Source of the DNA: Anaerolineales bacterium UBA7227
GTDB lineage: Bacteria; Chloroflexota; Anaerolineae; Anaerolineales; Villigracilaceae
Reading direction: 5' to 3'
DNA: 16,360 bases
NCBI GenBank assembly: GCA_002473085.1
Contig: DKTP01000059.1
Coordinates: 1 to 16,360 of the forward strand
Shown here: piece by piece, positions 7,203 through 14,565 of the stretch
Position numbering within the stretch: position 1 is the stretch's first letter
Layout of the letters: each line of letters begins with the position of its first letter
Position numbers and translations under genes: made by a program
The notes under the pieces: generated by a model
Database searches by the model: none
Told to the model about the DNA's origin: nothing
What the model saw: only the letters and a program-made list of their open reading frames with translations

Positions 7203-8321
7203 ATGTCGTGGGCATTGTTTTGGGAATGGCTGATCAAATCGCTGGTTTTGATCTTTACCCTGCTGATCGGTTTCGGGTATCTCACCTATTATGAGCGCCG
7301 TCTCCTGGCGCGCATTCAGGTGCGCGTCGGACCGAACCGCGCCGGGCCGCAGGGTTTGATGCAGTGGATGGCGGACGCGGTCAAGTTGATCTTCAAGGAA
7401 GAATTGACGCCCGCGAAGGTTTACAAACTCGTGTTCTTCTTCGCTCCCATCGTGACGATGGCGCCGTCCATCGTGATCGCGGCGGTCATCCCGTGGGGGA
7501 CATCGTTCTCGCTGGGACGGCGGGTCATCCCCCTGTATCTTGCCGATATCAACGTGGGCGTCGTGTACCTGATGTCCATCGCTTCGGTCGCGGTGTACGG
7601 TATCGTGCTGGCGGGCTGGTCGAGCAACAATAAATACGCCATGCTGGGCGGACTTCGCTCCACGGCGCAGATGATCTCGTACGAGTTGACGCTGGGGTTG
7701 ATGTTTGTGGCGGCGGTCCTGCTGGGCAACTCAATGAGCCTGGTGGACATCGTGGACGCGCAAAGAGGCATGTGGATCGGCGTGATCCAGCCTGTGGGTT
7801 TCCTGCTCTTCTTCATTGCATCGCTGGCGGAAGTGAACCGTCATCCGTTCGACATGCCCGAAGCCGAGCAGGAACTGACGGCGGGTTACCACACCGAGTA
7901 TTCGGGGATGAAGTTCGCGCTGTTCTTCATGGCTGAATACCAGAAGATGATCGTGGTCTCGATGATCGGCGCGACGCTCTTCCTGGGCGGGTACCGCGAG
8001 CTCTGGTTCCTGAAGGATACCTTCCTGAGCGTGGACCGCGCCTGGTTCCTCGGTCCGATCTACCTGTTTATCAAGGTCTTTGTCCTGTTGGGCATTATGA
8101 TCTGGATCCGTGCGTCGTGGCCGCGCATCCGCTATGACCGCCTGATGAATCTCGGCTGGAAAATTTTGATCCCGCTTTCGCTGGCGGTGATCTTCATCAC
8201 GGCGCTGGGCATCCTGCTGGACAATTACTGGATCATCCCGATCTTATCGGTACTGGCTGGCTTGTTCGCGGTGACGGTAATCTACCGCGATTTGAGGAGA
8301 AAAGCCTATGAGCGTGTTTGA
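7203..8321 (+). CDS. nuoH: NADH-quinone oxidoreductase subunit H
   Basis: This 372-residue multi-spanning membrane subunit (ND1 family) forms the membrane side of the quinone tunnel and the start of the proton-coupling chain. YYERRLLARIQVRVGPNRAG (29-48) is the first-loop signature. EVNRHPFDMPEAEQELTAGY (210-229) is the charged loop rich in Glu and Asp that lines the quinone cavity. Hydrophobic helices cover most of the rest. The frame is open back to 7059 within nuoG, but ATG 7203 (MSWALFWEWL) matches the family N-terminus and follows GGGAAGGTG at 7186-7193. The protein is a little longer than E. coli NuoH (325). Its last 14 bases overlap nuoI, implying coupled translation. Confidence 0.97.
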   Translation: MSWALFWEWLIKSLVLIFTLLIGFGYLTYYERRLLARIQVRVGPNRAGPQGLMQWMADAVKLIFKEELTPAKVYKLVFFFAPIVTMAPSIVIAAVIPWGTSFSLGRRVIPLYLADINVGVVYLMSIASVAVYGIVLAGWSSNNKYAMLGGLRSTAQMISYELTLGLMFVAAVLLGNSMSLVDIVDAQRGMWIGVIQPVGFLLFFIASLAEVNRHPFDMPEAEQELTAGYHTEYSGMKFALFFMAEYQKMIVVSMIGATLFLGGYRELWFLKDTFLSVDRAWFLGPIYLFIKVFVLLGIMIWIRASWPRIRYDRLMNLGWKILIPLSLAVIFITALGILLDNYWIIPILSVLAGLFAVTVIYRDLRRKAYERV

Positions 8322-8829
8322 ACCCATGGTCGAGCTCGTGCGCGGGTTGGCGATAACGTTCAAACAGACGTTTTTCAACCCGGTCGTCACGGTCTCGTAT
8401 CCCGAGCAGAAGCGGAAGGTCAGCAGGCGCTATCGTGGACGTCACGAACTGAAACGCTACGAGAACGGACTGGAGAAATGCATCGGCTGTTCGCTGTGCG
8501 CGGCGGCCTGTCCTGCGGACGCGATCTTCGTGGAGGCCGCCGAGAACACCGACGAGAAACGCTTCTCGCCGGGCGAGCGGTACGCGTCCACTTACGAGAT
8601 CAACATGATGCGCTGTATCTTCTGCGGCTTCTGCGAGGACGCCTGTCCCACCGAGGCGATCGTCCTCGGCGACAACTACGAGTTGTCCTTCACGAATCGC
8701 TTCGACGCCATCTACACCAAGGAGCGCCTGCTCGATCCCGTGCCTTCCGCGGAGATGACCACGCCGCGCAAGACGGAACCGGGCGTGTTCACCCGGTCGG
8801 TGCCGGAGATGAAGGATCCTCAAGACTAG
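8308..8829 (+). CDS. nuoI: NADH-quinone oxidoreductase subunit I (two [4Fe-4S])
   Basis: This 173-residue ferredoxin-like subunit carries clusters N6a and N6b, relaying electrons from NuoG to N2 in NuoB. Two complete C-x2-C-x2-C-x3-C-P motifs are visible: C58, C61, C64 and C68 (CIGCSLCAAACP), and C103, C106, C109 and C113 (CIFCGFCEDACP). An N-terminal amphipathic segment (about residues 5-30) docks on the membrane arm, and the family's RGRHEL block follows. The start ATG lies inside the end of nuoH with GAGGAG (8294-8299) 8 bases upstream. It is the last gene before the repeat-bearing gap that separates nuoA-I from nuoJ-N. Confidence 0.98.
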   Translation: MSVFEPMVELVRGLAITFKQTFFNPVVTVSYPEQKRKVSRRYRGRHELKRYENGLEKCIGCSLCAAACPADAIFVEAAENTDEKRFSPGERYASTYEINMMRCIFCGFCEDACPTEAIVLGDNYELSFTNRFDAIYTKERLLDPVPSAEMTTPRKTEPGVFTRSVPEMKDPQD

Positions 8830-8840
8830 TGATCGGTTAT

Positions 8841-8892
8841 CAGTGTTCAAGTGATCAGTGACTGATAACTGATGACTGATTACTGAACACTG
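8841..8892 (+). repeat. Heptanucleotide tandem repeat forming a hairpin between nuoI and nuoJ
   Basis: Four tandem 7-mers of the form ACTGATN (8861-8867, 8868-8874, 8875-8881, then a degenerate ACTGAAC at 8882-8888) face related units in the opposite orientation on the 5' side. The result is a long hairpin: CAGTGTTCA (8841-8849) pairs perfectly with TGAACACTG (8884-8892). After a one-base bulge (8850), 8851-8859 pairs with 8875-8883 with one G-U. That makes 18 pairs with a 15-base loop. The 3' arm ends where the nuoJ Shine-Dalgarno sequence begins. No T-run follows, so it is not a normal terminator. Confidence 0.75.
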
Positions 8893-8896
8893 GGAG
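8892..8896 (+). promoter_or_regulatory. Ribosome-binding site that decides the nuoJ start
   Basis: GGGAG at 8892-8896 lies 5 bases before ATG 8902. The in-frame GTG at 8896 overlaps this site and so is unlikely to be the start. The first G is also the closing base of the upstream hairpin. Confidence 0.7.
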
Positions 8897-8901
8897 TGAC
8901 T

Positions 8902-9426
<525 letters not shown>

Positions 9427-9475
9427 ACGCGGCGCGACGCGATACGCGCTGTAAAATACGGACCGCAGACTCGAT

Positions 9476-9778
9476 ATGGTTCCAGTCAATTACTATATTA
9501 TTCTCTCAGCCATCCTCTTTACCATTGGCGCGGCCGGCGTGCTGGCGCGCCGCAACCCGTTGATCATCTTCATGTCCATCGAGTTGATGCTCAACGCCGC
9601 AAACCTGGCGATGGTGGCGTTCAGCAGCGTCATCCAGAGTTTCAGCGGACAGATCTTCGTCTTCTTCGTCATCGCGGTGGCGGCGGCGGAGGTGGCGGTC
9701 GGCCTGGCGTTGATCGTGCAAATCTTCAAGTCCAAACGCAGCATCAACGTGGACGATATGAACGGCCTCAAGGGATAG
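9476..9778 (+). CDS. nuoK: NADH-quinone oxidoreductase subunit K
   Basis: This 100-residue three-helix membrane subunit (ND4L family) is part of the central proton-transfer axis. The two essential membrane glutamates are present at E36 ([13 protein letters not shown]) and E72 ([13 protein letters not shown]), at the same residue numbers as in E. coli NuoK. Length is exactly typical. The ATG at 9476 lacks a clear Shine-Dalgarno sequence. The 49-base gap upstream has a weak GC-rich inverted repeat (GCGCG 9432-9436 with CGCGC 9445-9449). The start therefore rests on family length and N-terminus. nuoL begins 3 bases after the stop. Confidence 0.96.
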   Translation: MVPVNYYIILSAILFTIGAAGVLARRNPLIIFMSIELMLNAANLAMVAFSSVIQSFSGQIFVFFVIAVAAAEVAVGLALIVQIFKSKRSINVDDMNGLKG

Positions 9779-9781
9779 CGC

Positions 9782-11869
9782 ATGGAAACAACCGGCTTCT
9801 TTCATCTCGCTCCGTGGATCGTGTTCTTCCCCCTCATCGGGCTGCTGACCAACCTCGTCTTCGGCGGCTGGTTCATGAAACAGCCCTGGGGCGAAAAGGC
9901 CATCGGCTGGATCGCATCCGCGGCCTCCGGCGCGGCCTTTGTCGTCAGCGTGCTGCTGGCCTACTCGGTCGCGGGCCATCCCGAAGGCGGGCATCAATTC
10001 GTCGCCCAGTGGATCCACATCGGCGAACTGCAACTCGACTGGACCTTCCGCGTCGACTCGCTCTCCACCACGATGATGCTGGTCGTCTCAAGCGTGGGGA
10101 CGCTCATCCACATCTACGCCATCGGATACATGCACGAAGACGTCCGCTTCAAATCGGACCCGGCGCGGTACCAGCGTTTCTTCGTCTTTTTCAACCTCTT
10201 CATCGTCTCCATGATGATCCTGGTGGGCGGCGACTCGTACCTGATGCTCTTCGTCGGCTGGGAGGGGGTGGGACTCTGCTCCTACCTGCTCATCGGCTTC
10301 TGGTACGACATGGACACGCTCGGACGTCCCTCGTGGGCGAACTCCAACGCGGGGAACAAAGCCCTCATCGTCAACCGCATCGGCGACTTTGGCTTTCTCA
10401 TCGCCGGGTTCGTCACCTTCTGGTACGCGAAATCCTTCCAATTCGACCAGGTCTTCGAGGCCGCCAAAACCGCGCCGCCGGGAGTCATCGTCGCCATCAC
10501 GCTCTTCCTGCTGATCGGCGTGACGGGCAAATCGGCGCAGATCCCGCTCTACGTCTGGCTGCCCGACGCGATGGCCGGCCCGACGCCCGTCTCGGCGTTG
10601 ATCCATGCCGCCACGATGGTGACGGCCGGCGTCTACCTCATCGCCCGTTCCGCGCCGCTCTACACGCTGGTCCCGCAGGCGCAATACATCGTGGCGATGA
10701 CCGGCGCGGTCACCGCGCTCTTTGCCGCGACGATCGCCGTCGGTCAATACGACATCAAGAAAGTCCTCGCCTACTCCACCATCAGCCAACTCGGTTTCAT
10801 GGTCGCGGCGGTGGGCATGGGCGCCTACGTGGCGGGAGTCTTCCACCTCGCGACGCACGCCTTCTTCAAAGCCCTGCTCTTCCTCTCGGCCGGTTCCATC
10901 ATTCTGGGATTGGAACGCGGTCATCATCATCTGGCTCATCACGGTCACGACGACCATCACGAGGAGGTCTTCGACCCCGGCGACATGCGCAACATGGGCG
11001 GACTCCGCAAGACCATGCCCGTGACGTTCTGGCTCTACATCATCGGGACTCTCGCCCTGGCGGGCATCGTCCCCTTCGCGGGCTTCTGGTCGAAGGACGA
11101 AATCCTCCTCGACGCCAGCCTGCACTACCCGACCGTCTACATTTTGCTCTCCATCGCGGCTTTCTTCACCGCCTTCTACATGGGACGCCAGATCTGGATG
11201 GTCTTCTTCGGCGAGCCGCGTCACGAGGCCGCCGCGCACGCGCAGGAAAGTCCCCTCATCATCACCGCCCCGCTGATGGTTCTGGCGGCGCTCTCGCTGC
11301 TCGGCGGCGCGCTCAACCTGCCGTTTGACGGGTTCCACAACCTGACGCACTGGCTCAGTCACACCCTCGGCGAGGTGGAGGGACTCTCGCTCGACTGGAC
11401 GGTGGCCGGCGTTTCCACTGCCCTGGCGCTGATCGCCATCGTCCTCTCCTGGTTCATCTACGGACGCAAATCGCTCGCGAAGGGACAGCCCGACCCGCTC
11501 AAGAAACCGCTCGGATTCATCTTTACCGGCATGGAAAACAAATGGTTCGTGGACGAGATCTACCGGGCCGCGTTTGTGGACCGCTATAAGGACGTCTCCC
11601 GCTTCCTCGCGGACGTGGTTGACTGGAAATTCTGGCACGACTGGTTCCACGATACAGTCATTGTGGGGACCTACAACTGGATTTCCAACATCGCTCTCGA
11701 CCGGTACGCCGATCAAAAAGGCATAGACCGCTTCGCGAATTTCCTCGGCGAGGCAACGCAATGGCTCTCGGCAACCACGCGTAAGGTCCAGAACGGATTC
11801 GTGCGTTCGTACGCGCTGTCCATCATGCTGGGCGTCGTCGTTATTCTTGGCTATCTGTTATTGAAATGA
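9782..11869 (+). CDS. nuoL: NADH-quinone oxidoreductase subunit L (antiporter-like)
   Basis: This 695-residue distal proton-pumping subunit (ND5 family) has an Mrp-antiporter-type core and the long C-terminal lateral helix that braces the membrane arm. The key charged residues are E161 in VGWEGVGLCSYLL and K250 in TGKSAQIPLYVWLPDAMAG. The next helices carry ALIHAATMVTAGVYL and KKVLAYSTISQLGFM. A His-rich loop (about residues 380-393, with runs of His mixed with Asp and Glu) follows the HLATHAFFKALLFL helix. The C-terminal 150 residues contain the amphipathic helix and a final membrane anchor. The ATG at 9782 follows AAGGGA (9770-9775). Only 7 bases separate its stop from the inserted DUF4258 gene. 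Length is normal or slightly long (E. coli 613). Confidence 0.97.
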   Translation: METTGFFHLAPWIVFFPLIGLLTNLVFGGWFMKQPWGEKAIGWIASAASGAAFVVSVLLAYSVAGHPEGGHQFVAQWIHIGELQLDWTFRVDSLSTTMMLVVSSVGTLIHIYAIGYMHEDVRFKSDPARYQRFFVFFNLFIVSMMILVGGDSYLMLFVGWEGVGLCSYLLIGFWYDMDTLGRPSWANSNAGNKALIVNRIGDFGFLIAGFVTFWYAKSFQFDQVFEAAKTAPPGVIVAITLFLLIGVTGKSAQIPLYVWLPDAMAGPTPVSALIHAATMVTAGVYLIARSAPLYTLVPQAQYIVAMTGAVTALFAATIAVGQYDIKKVLAYSTISQLGFMVAAVGMGAYVAGVFHLATHAFFKALLFLSAGSIILGLERGHHHLAHHGHDDHHEEVFDPGDMRNMGGLRKTMPVTFWLYIIGTLALAGIVPFAGFWSKDEILLDASLHYPTVYILLSIAAFFTAFYMGRQIWMVFFGEPRHEAAAHAQESPLIITAPLMVLAALSLLGGALNLPFDGFHNLTHWLSHTLGEVEGLSLDWTVAGVSTALALIAIVLSWFIYGRKSLAKGQPDPLKKPLGFIFTGMENKWFVDEIYRAAFVDRYKDVSRFLADVVDWKFWHDWFHDTVIVGTYNWISNIALDRYADQKGIDRFANFLGEATQWLSATTRKVQNGFVRSYALSIMLGVVVILGYLLLK

Positions 11870-11876
11870 GACGCAG

Positions 11877-12179
11877 ATGGATATCCATCTCATTCGCGAG
11901 GCTGTGAATCAAGGAGATTGGTCTTTCACCGAACATGCTGTGCGCCAGATGAGAGACCGCCGAATAAAAGTCGATGAAGTTCAACAGGCGATTCTAAACG
12001 GCGAAATCATCGAGAAGTATCCTGACGATAAATACAGCCCCAGTTGCCTCGTCTACGGCCAGACAGTGGCGCAAAAGCGCCTGCATGTTGTTTGCTCACT
12101 GCCTCCCTTTGTTCGAATTGTTACTGTTTACGAACCAAACCAGGAAGAATGGATTGATTATCGGCGGAGGAAGAAATGA
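11877..12179 (+). CDS. DUF4258 protein, probable toxin-like partner
   Basis: This 100-residue soluble basic protein matches the DUF4258 pattern. It has an N-terminal FTEHAVRQMRDRRIKVDEV block (about 17-35), then GEIIEKYPDDKYSPSCLVYG. The C-terminal part reads LHVVCSLPPFVRIVTVYEP and ends in a basic tail. DUF4258 proteins are small alpha/beta folds often placed directly before a YgiT-type zinc-finger gene, as here, in what look like type II toxin-antitoxin pairs; biochemical activity is not established for most. It sits between nuoL and nuoM on the operon strand, 7 bases after nuoL, with only a weak GAGACG as ribosome-binding site. It overlaps the next gene by 4 bases. By hand count 11881-12180 is about 48% GC against about 57-62% in nuo samples, suggesting acquisition. 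Confidence 0.85.
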   Translation: MDIHLIREAVNQGDWSFTEHAVRQMRDRRIKVDEVQQAILNGEIIEKYPDDKYSPSCLVYGQTVAQKRLHVVCSLPPFVRIVTVYEPNQEEWIDYRRRKK

Positions 12180-12400
12180 ATAAGTGCTACTTTTGCGGCG
12201 GCGAACAAGTGGAGCAATTGACCACGTTCGTCCACGAGGAGAACGGGCAACTACGCGTAATTCGGCACGTTCCCGCTAAAGTGTGTTCGCGTTGCGGCGA
12301 GAAAGAGTTTTCGCCGAGCGTGACCCAGCAAATCCTGGAAATGCTCGAGCAAGCCCAGCCTTCGGAAATTTTGCACGTGCTTGCATACGATATGGCTTAA
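12176..12400 (+). CDS. YgiT-type zinc-finger protein, probable antitoxin
   Basis: This 74-residue protein resembles the N-terminal zinc domain of MqsA/YgiT antitoxins. CYFCGG (C4, C7) and CSRCGE (C37, C40) give the two CxxC knuckles for one Zn. Between them lies a short beta-rich stretch including the RVIRHVPAKVC segment. After the zinc domain only about 34 residues remain, enough for a short helical tail (VTQQILEMLEQAQ) but not for the helix-turn-helix domain of full MqsA. It may therefore neutralise its partner without being a strong DNA-binding repressor. The ATG overlaps the DUF4258 stop by four bases and has an excellent Shine-Dalgarno sequence, GGAGGAAG (12166-12173). nuoM follows after 19 bases. 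Confidence 0.85.
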   Translation: MNKCYFCGGEQVEQLTTFVHEENGQLRVIRHVPAKVCSRCGEKEFSPSVTQQILEMLEQAQPSEILHVLAYDMA

Positions 12401-12419
12401 ACCTGAATGAGGATAGAAC

Positions 12420-13955
12420 ATGAACTTTTTCACTGAACCCCTGACCCTGATGACCTTCTTCCCGCTGGTGGGCGCGCTCATCCTGCTCTTCGTCCCGTCC
12501 GCGCAGAAAAACCTCATGCGCTGGATCGCGCTCATCGCCAGCCTCGTCACGTTTGGGATCTCCATCTGGGCGTTCTTCTTCAGCGGACAGTACGTCGTCT
12601 CGAACCCCGACCTGCAACTGGTCGCCCGCTACGACTGGATCACCGTCGCCGGTTGGAACATCCAATACTACCTCGCCGCGGACGGACTTTCCATCCTGCT
12701 CGTCCTGCTGACCACCCTCCTCAGCCCGATCTCGATCCTCTCCACGTGGACGGCGGTGGAGGAGCGCGTGAAGGAATTCATGGTCTTCTTCCTGCTCCTC
12801 GAAATGGGGATGCTGGGCGTCTTCCTCGCGCAGGACCTCTTCCTTTTCTACATTTTCTGGGAATTCACCCTCGTCCCGATGTATTTCCTCATCGGCATCT
12901 GGGGCGGACCGCGCCGCATCTACGCCGCGCTCAAGTTCTTCCTGTACACGATGGCCGGTTCTATTCTGATGTTGCTGGCGATCCTGTGGCTCGGCATCCA
13001 GGGCAAGACCTTCTCCCTGCCAGACCTGATCGCGGCCGGCGGGATTCCCGCCAACATTCAACTGTGGCTGTTCCTGGCCTTCGCCGCCGCGTTCGCCATC
13101 AAAGTCCCGATGTGGCCGTTGCACTCGTGGCTGCCCGACGCCCACGTCGAAGCCCCGACCGCCGGTTCCGTCATCCTGGCGGGCGTCCTGCTGAAAATGG
13201 GAACGTACGGCTTCCTGCGCTTCAACATCCCGCTCTTCCCTGAAGCGACGATCAAAGCCGCCCCATGGATGGCGCTGCTCGCCACCATCGGCATCATCTA
13301 CGGCGCGGCGGTCTCGTACGCGCAATCAGACGTGAAGAAACTGGTCGCGTATTCGTCCGTGTCCCACCTGGGATTCGTCATGCTCGGCCTGTTCGCGTTG
13401 AACGCGCAGGGCATCTCCGGCGCGATCCTGCAAATGATCAACCATGGACTCAGCACGGGCGCGCTGTTCCTCCTCGTCGGCATGGTCTACGAGCAGACGC
13501 ACACCCGCGAGTTTAAGGTCTACGGCGGGCTGTGGAAGGTCATGCCGATCTACGGCACGCTCATGCTCATCGTCGCGCTGTCTTCGATGGGCCTGCCGGG
13601 GCTGAACGGCTTCGTGGGCGAGTTCACCATCCTGCTCGGCGCGTTCGGCTCCCAGGCCATCGGCTCGCCGTGGTTCGCGGGCGTCTCCGCTTTGGGCGTC
13701 ATCATGGCGGCGATCTACCTGCTCTACATGTTCCAGCGCATGTTCCTCGGTCCCGAAGGTTCCATCGTCGAGGAAGTCAAGAAGCACGGACACACGCTGC
13801 GCGACCTGAATTGGCGCGAGATCCTCACCATGGTCCCGCTCCTGATCTTCATCTTCTGGATCGGTCTCTACCCCGCGCCGTTCTTCAAGTTGATGGAGCC
13901 TTCCGTCAGCAAATTGGCGGAGGCTCTCTCCGCCGCCGCAATGGCGATGCCGTAA
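12420..13955 (+). CDS. nuoM: NADH-quinone oxidoreductase subunit M (antiporter-like)
   Basis: This 511-residue multi-helix proton-pumping subunit (ND4 family) lies between NuoN and NuoL in the membrane arm. The essential Glu is E148 in FWEFTLVPMYFLIG, and the pumping Lys is K228 in IKVPMWPLHSWLPDAHVEAP. The following AGSVILAGVLLKMGTYGFLR and KKLVAYSSVSHLGFVMLGL helices are classical. The ATG at 12420 has TGAGGA (12408-12413) 6 bases upstream, in the gap left by the inserted YgiT-type gene. The stop is followed by 51 bases holding the likely promoter of the next inserted pair. Composition and length agree with the other nuo genes, so the inserted genes have not damaged it. Confidence 0.97.
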   Translation: MNFFTEPLTLMTFFPLVGALILLFVPSAQKNLMRWIALIASLVTFGISIWAFFFSGQYVVSNPDLQLVARYDWITVAGWNIQYYLAADGLSILLVLLTTLLSPISILSTWTAVEERVKEFMVFFLLLEMGMLGVFLAQDLFLFYIFWEFTLVPMYFLIGIWGGPRRIYAALKFFLYTMAGSILMLLAILWLGIQGKTFSLPDLIAAGGIPANIQLWLFLAFAAAFAIKVPMWPLHSWLPDAHVEAPTAGSVILAGVLLKMGTYGFLRFNIPLFPEATIKAAPWMALLATIGIIYGAAVSYAQSDVKKLVAYSSVSHLGFVMLGLFALNAQGISGAILQMINHGLSTGALFLLVGMVYEQTHTREFKVYGGLWKVMPIYGTLMLIVALSSMGLPGLNGFVGEFTILLGAFGSQAIGSPWFAGVSALGVIMAAIYLLYMFQRMFLGPEGSIVEEVKKHGHTLRDLNWREILTMVPLLIFIFWIGLYPAPFFKLMEPSVSKLAEALSAAAMAMP

Positions 13956-13974
13956 TTTCTTTGCTGCGCCGCGG

Positions 13975-13983
13975 TGTTACAAT
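13975..13983 (+). promoter_or_regulatory. Extended -10 promoter candidate for the BrnT/CopG pair
   Basis: TGT-TACAAT (13975-13983) is a TG-N extended -10 element with five of six -10 consensus bases. No good -35 is seen at 16-18 bases, as is normal for extended -10 promoters. Transcription would start near 13990, about 17 bases before the ATG at 14007, leaving room for the TGGAG ribosome-binding site (13994-13998). Confidence 0.45.
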
Positions 13984-14006
13984 GACCATTGGCTGGAGCG
14001 TCGCGG

Positions 14007-14291
14007 ATGTACATTGACGGTTTTTTCTGGCTGCGTGACATTCTGGAAAAACTGGAAGTCAAGCATCATGTCATCCAGGATGAAGTTGAGCAAGTCTTTT
14101 TCAACAAACCGCGCTACTTCTTTGTCGAGCATGGAAACATGCCCAATGAAGATGTGTACTCCGCCAGTGGTCAGACCGATGCAGGTCGTTATTTAGTCGT
14201 GTTCTTTATCCATAAACCGGGTCACATCGCGTTGATTTTGAGCGCGCGTGATATGGATCTAAAGGAACGGAAACGCTATGGCAGAAAATAA
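14007..14291 (+). CDS. BrnT-family toxin-like protein
   Basis: This 94-residue protein's C-terminal part, YLVVFFIHKPGHIALILSAR followed by DMDLKERKRYGRK, is the hallmark of BrnT-type RelE-fold ribonuclease toxins. Near the N-terminus WLRDILEKLEVKHHVIQDEV replaces the usual WDxxK-N-KHGV start but keeps the KH. EQVFFNKPR matches the following helix. ATG 14007 was chosen because TGGAG (13994-13998) lies 8 bases upstream; an in-frame TTG at 13989 would precede that site. The 3' end overlaps the CopG-type antitoxin gene by 14 bases. A hand count over 14041-14280 gives about 46% GC, clearly below the nuo genes. It belongs to known BrnT/CopG pairs; RNase activity is inferred from the family and not shown here. 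Confidence 0.85.
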   Translation: MYIDGFFWLRDILEKLEVKHHVIQDEVEQVFFNKPRYFFVEHGNMPNEDVYSASGQTDAGRYLVVFFIHKPGHIALILSARDMDLKERKRYGRK

Positions 14292-14544
14292 GAAACAAGT
14301 CACAAGCATCTCCCACGCTCAAACGCTCGAGGAGATTGCCGATTTTTGGGACACGCACAGCCTTGCCGATTATGCCGATCAGATTCATGAAGTCGAATTT
14401 GAAGTCAGGGCAGCCCCTCGCCATCGCGTTACTCTGGACCCTGATATCTTCGGTAACATCGTCGCCCAGGCGCTTCGGCGCGGCGTCTCTCCTGAAACAT
14501 TGGTCAACATGTGGTTGGCCGAACGATTACAACAGGCGCATTAA
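14278..14544 (+). CDS. CopG-type antitoxin of the BrnA-like class
   Basis: This 88-residue protein has a leading segment, EEIADFWDTHSLADYADQ (about residues 18-35), characteristic of the CopG antitoxins that accompany BrnT (Pfam family formerly DUF3680). It is followed by a short linker and a C-terminal ribbon-helix-helix-like part: HRVTLDPDIFGNIVAQALRR, then GVSPETLVNMWLAERL. The ribbon-helix-helix would bind operator DNA as a dimer, and the acidic N-terminal segment would wrap the toxin. The start overlaps the BrnT-like gene by 14 bases with AAAGGAA 11 bases upstream, so the pair is coupled. nuoN begins 21 bases after the stop, so an autorepressor acting at 13975-13983 could also affect read-through into nuoN. 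Confidence 0.85.
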   Translation: MAENKKQVTSISHAQTLEEIADFWDTHSLADYADQIHEVEFEVRAAPRHRVTLDPDIFGNIVAQALRRGVSPETLVNMWLAERLQQAH

Positions 14545-14554
14545 GACAACCTAT

Positions 14555-14559
14555 TGGAG
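14555..14559 (+). promoter_or_regulatory. Ribosome-binding site that decides the nuoN start
   Basis: TGGAG at 14555-14559 lies 6 bases before ATG 14566. The in-frame TTG at 14554 overlaps this site and is therefore rejected as the start. Confidence 0.7.
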
Positions 14560-14565
14560 CAGTGC

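Noticed and set aside
8841..8892. CRISPR or terminator interpretation of the nuoI-nuoJ repeats
   Set aside because: The units are only 7 bases long and contiguous with no spacers, so it is not a CRISPR array. No T-run follows the hairpin, so it is not an intrinsic terminator.
9427..9475. Possible promoter (TAAAAT at 9452-9457) before nuoK
   Set aside because: There is no -35 at the right distance and no properly spaced extended -10, and the gap is short within a continuous operon.
9814..11328. 504-codon + strand frame inside nuoL
   Set aside because: It is an Arg/His-rich out-of-frame reading of nuoL, with no motif and no start signal.
10088..11761. 557-codon open frame on the - strand opposite nuoL
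   Set aside because: Its His/Asp/Glu/Arg-rich composition is that of a codon-bias shadow of a high-GC gene. It lies wholly inside nuoL, has no family resemblance, and lacks a sensible ribosome-binding site.
12371..12396. Possible promoter before nuoM (TTGCAC followed by TACGAT or TATGGC)
   Set aside because: The spacings of 9 and 14 bases are too short for a sigma-70 promoter, and the sequence lies inside the end of the YgiT-type gene.
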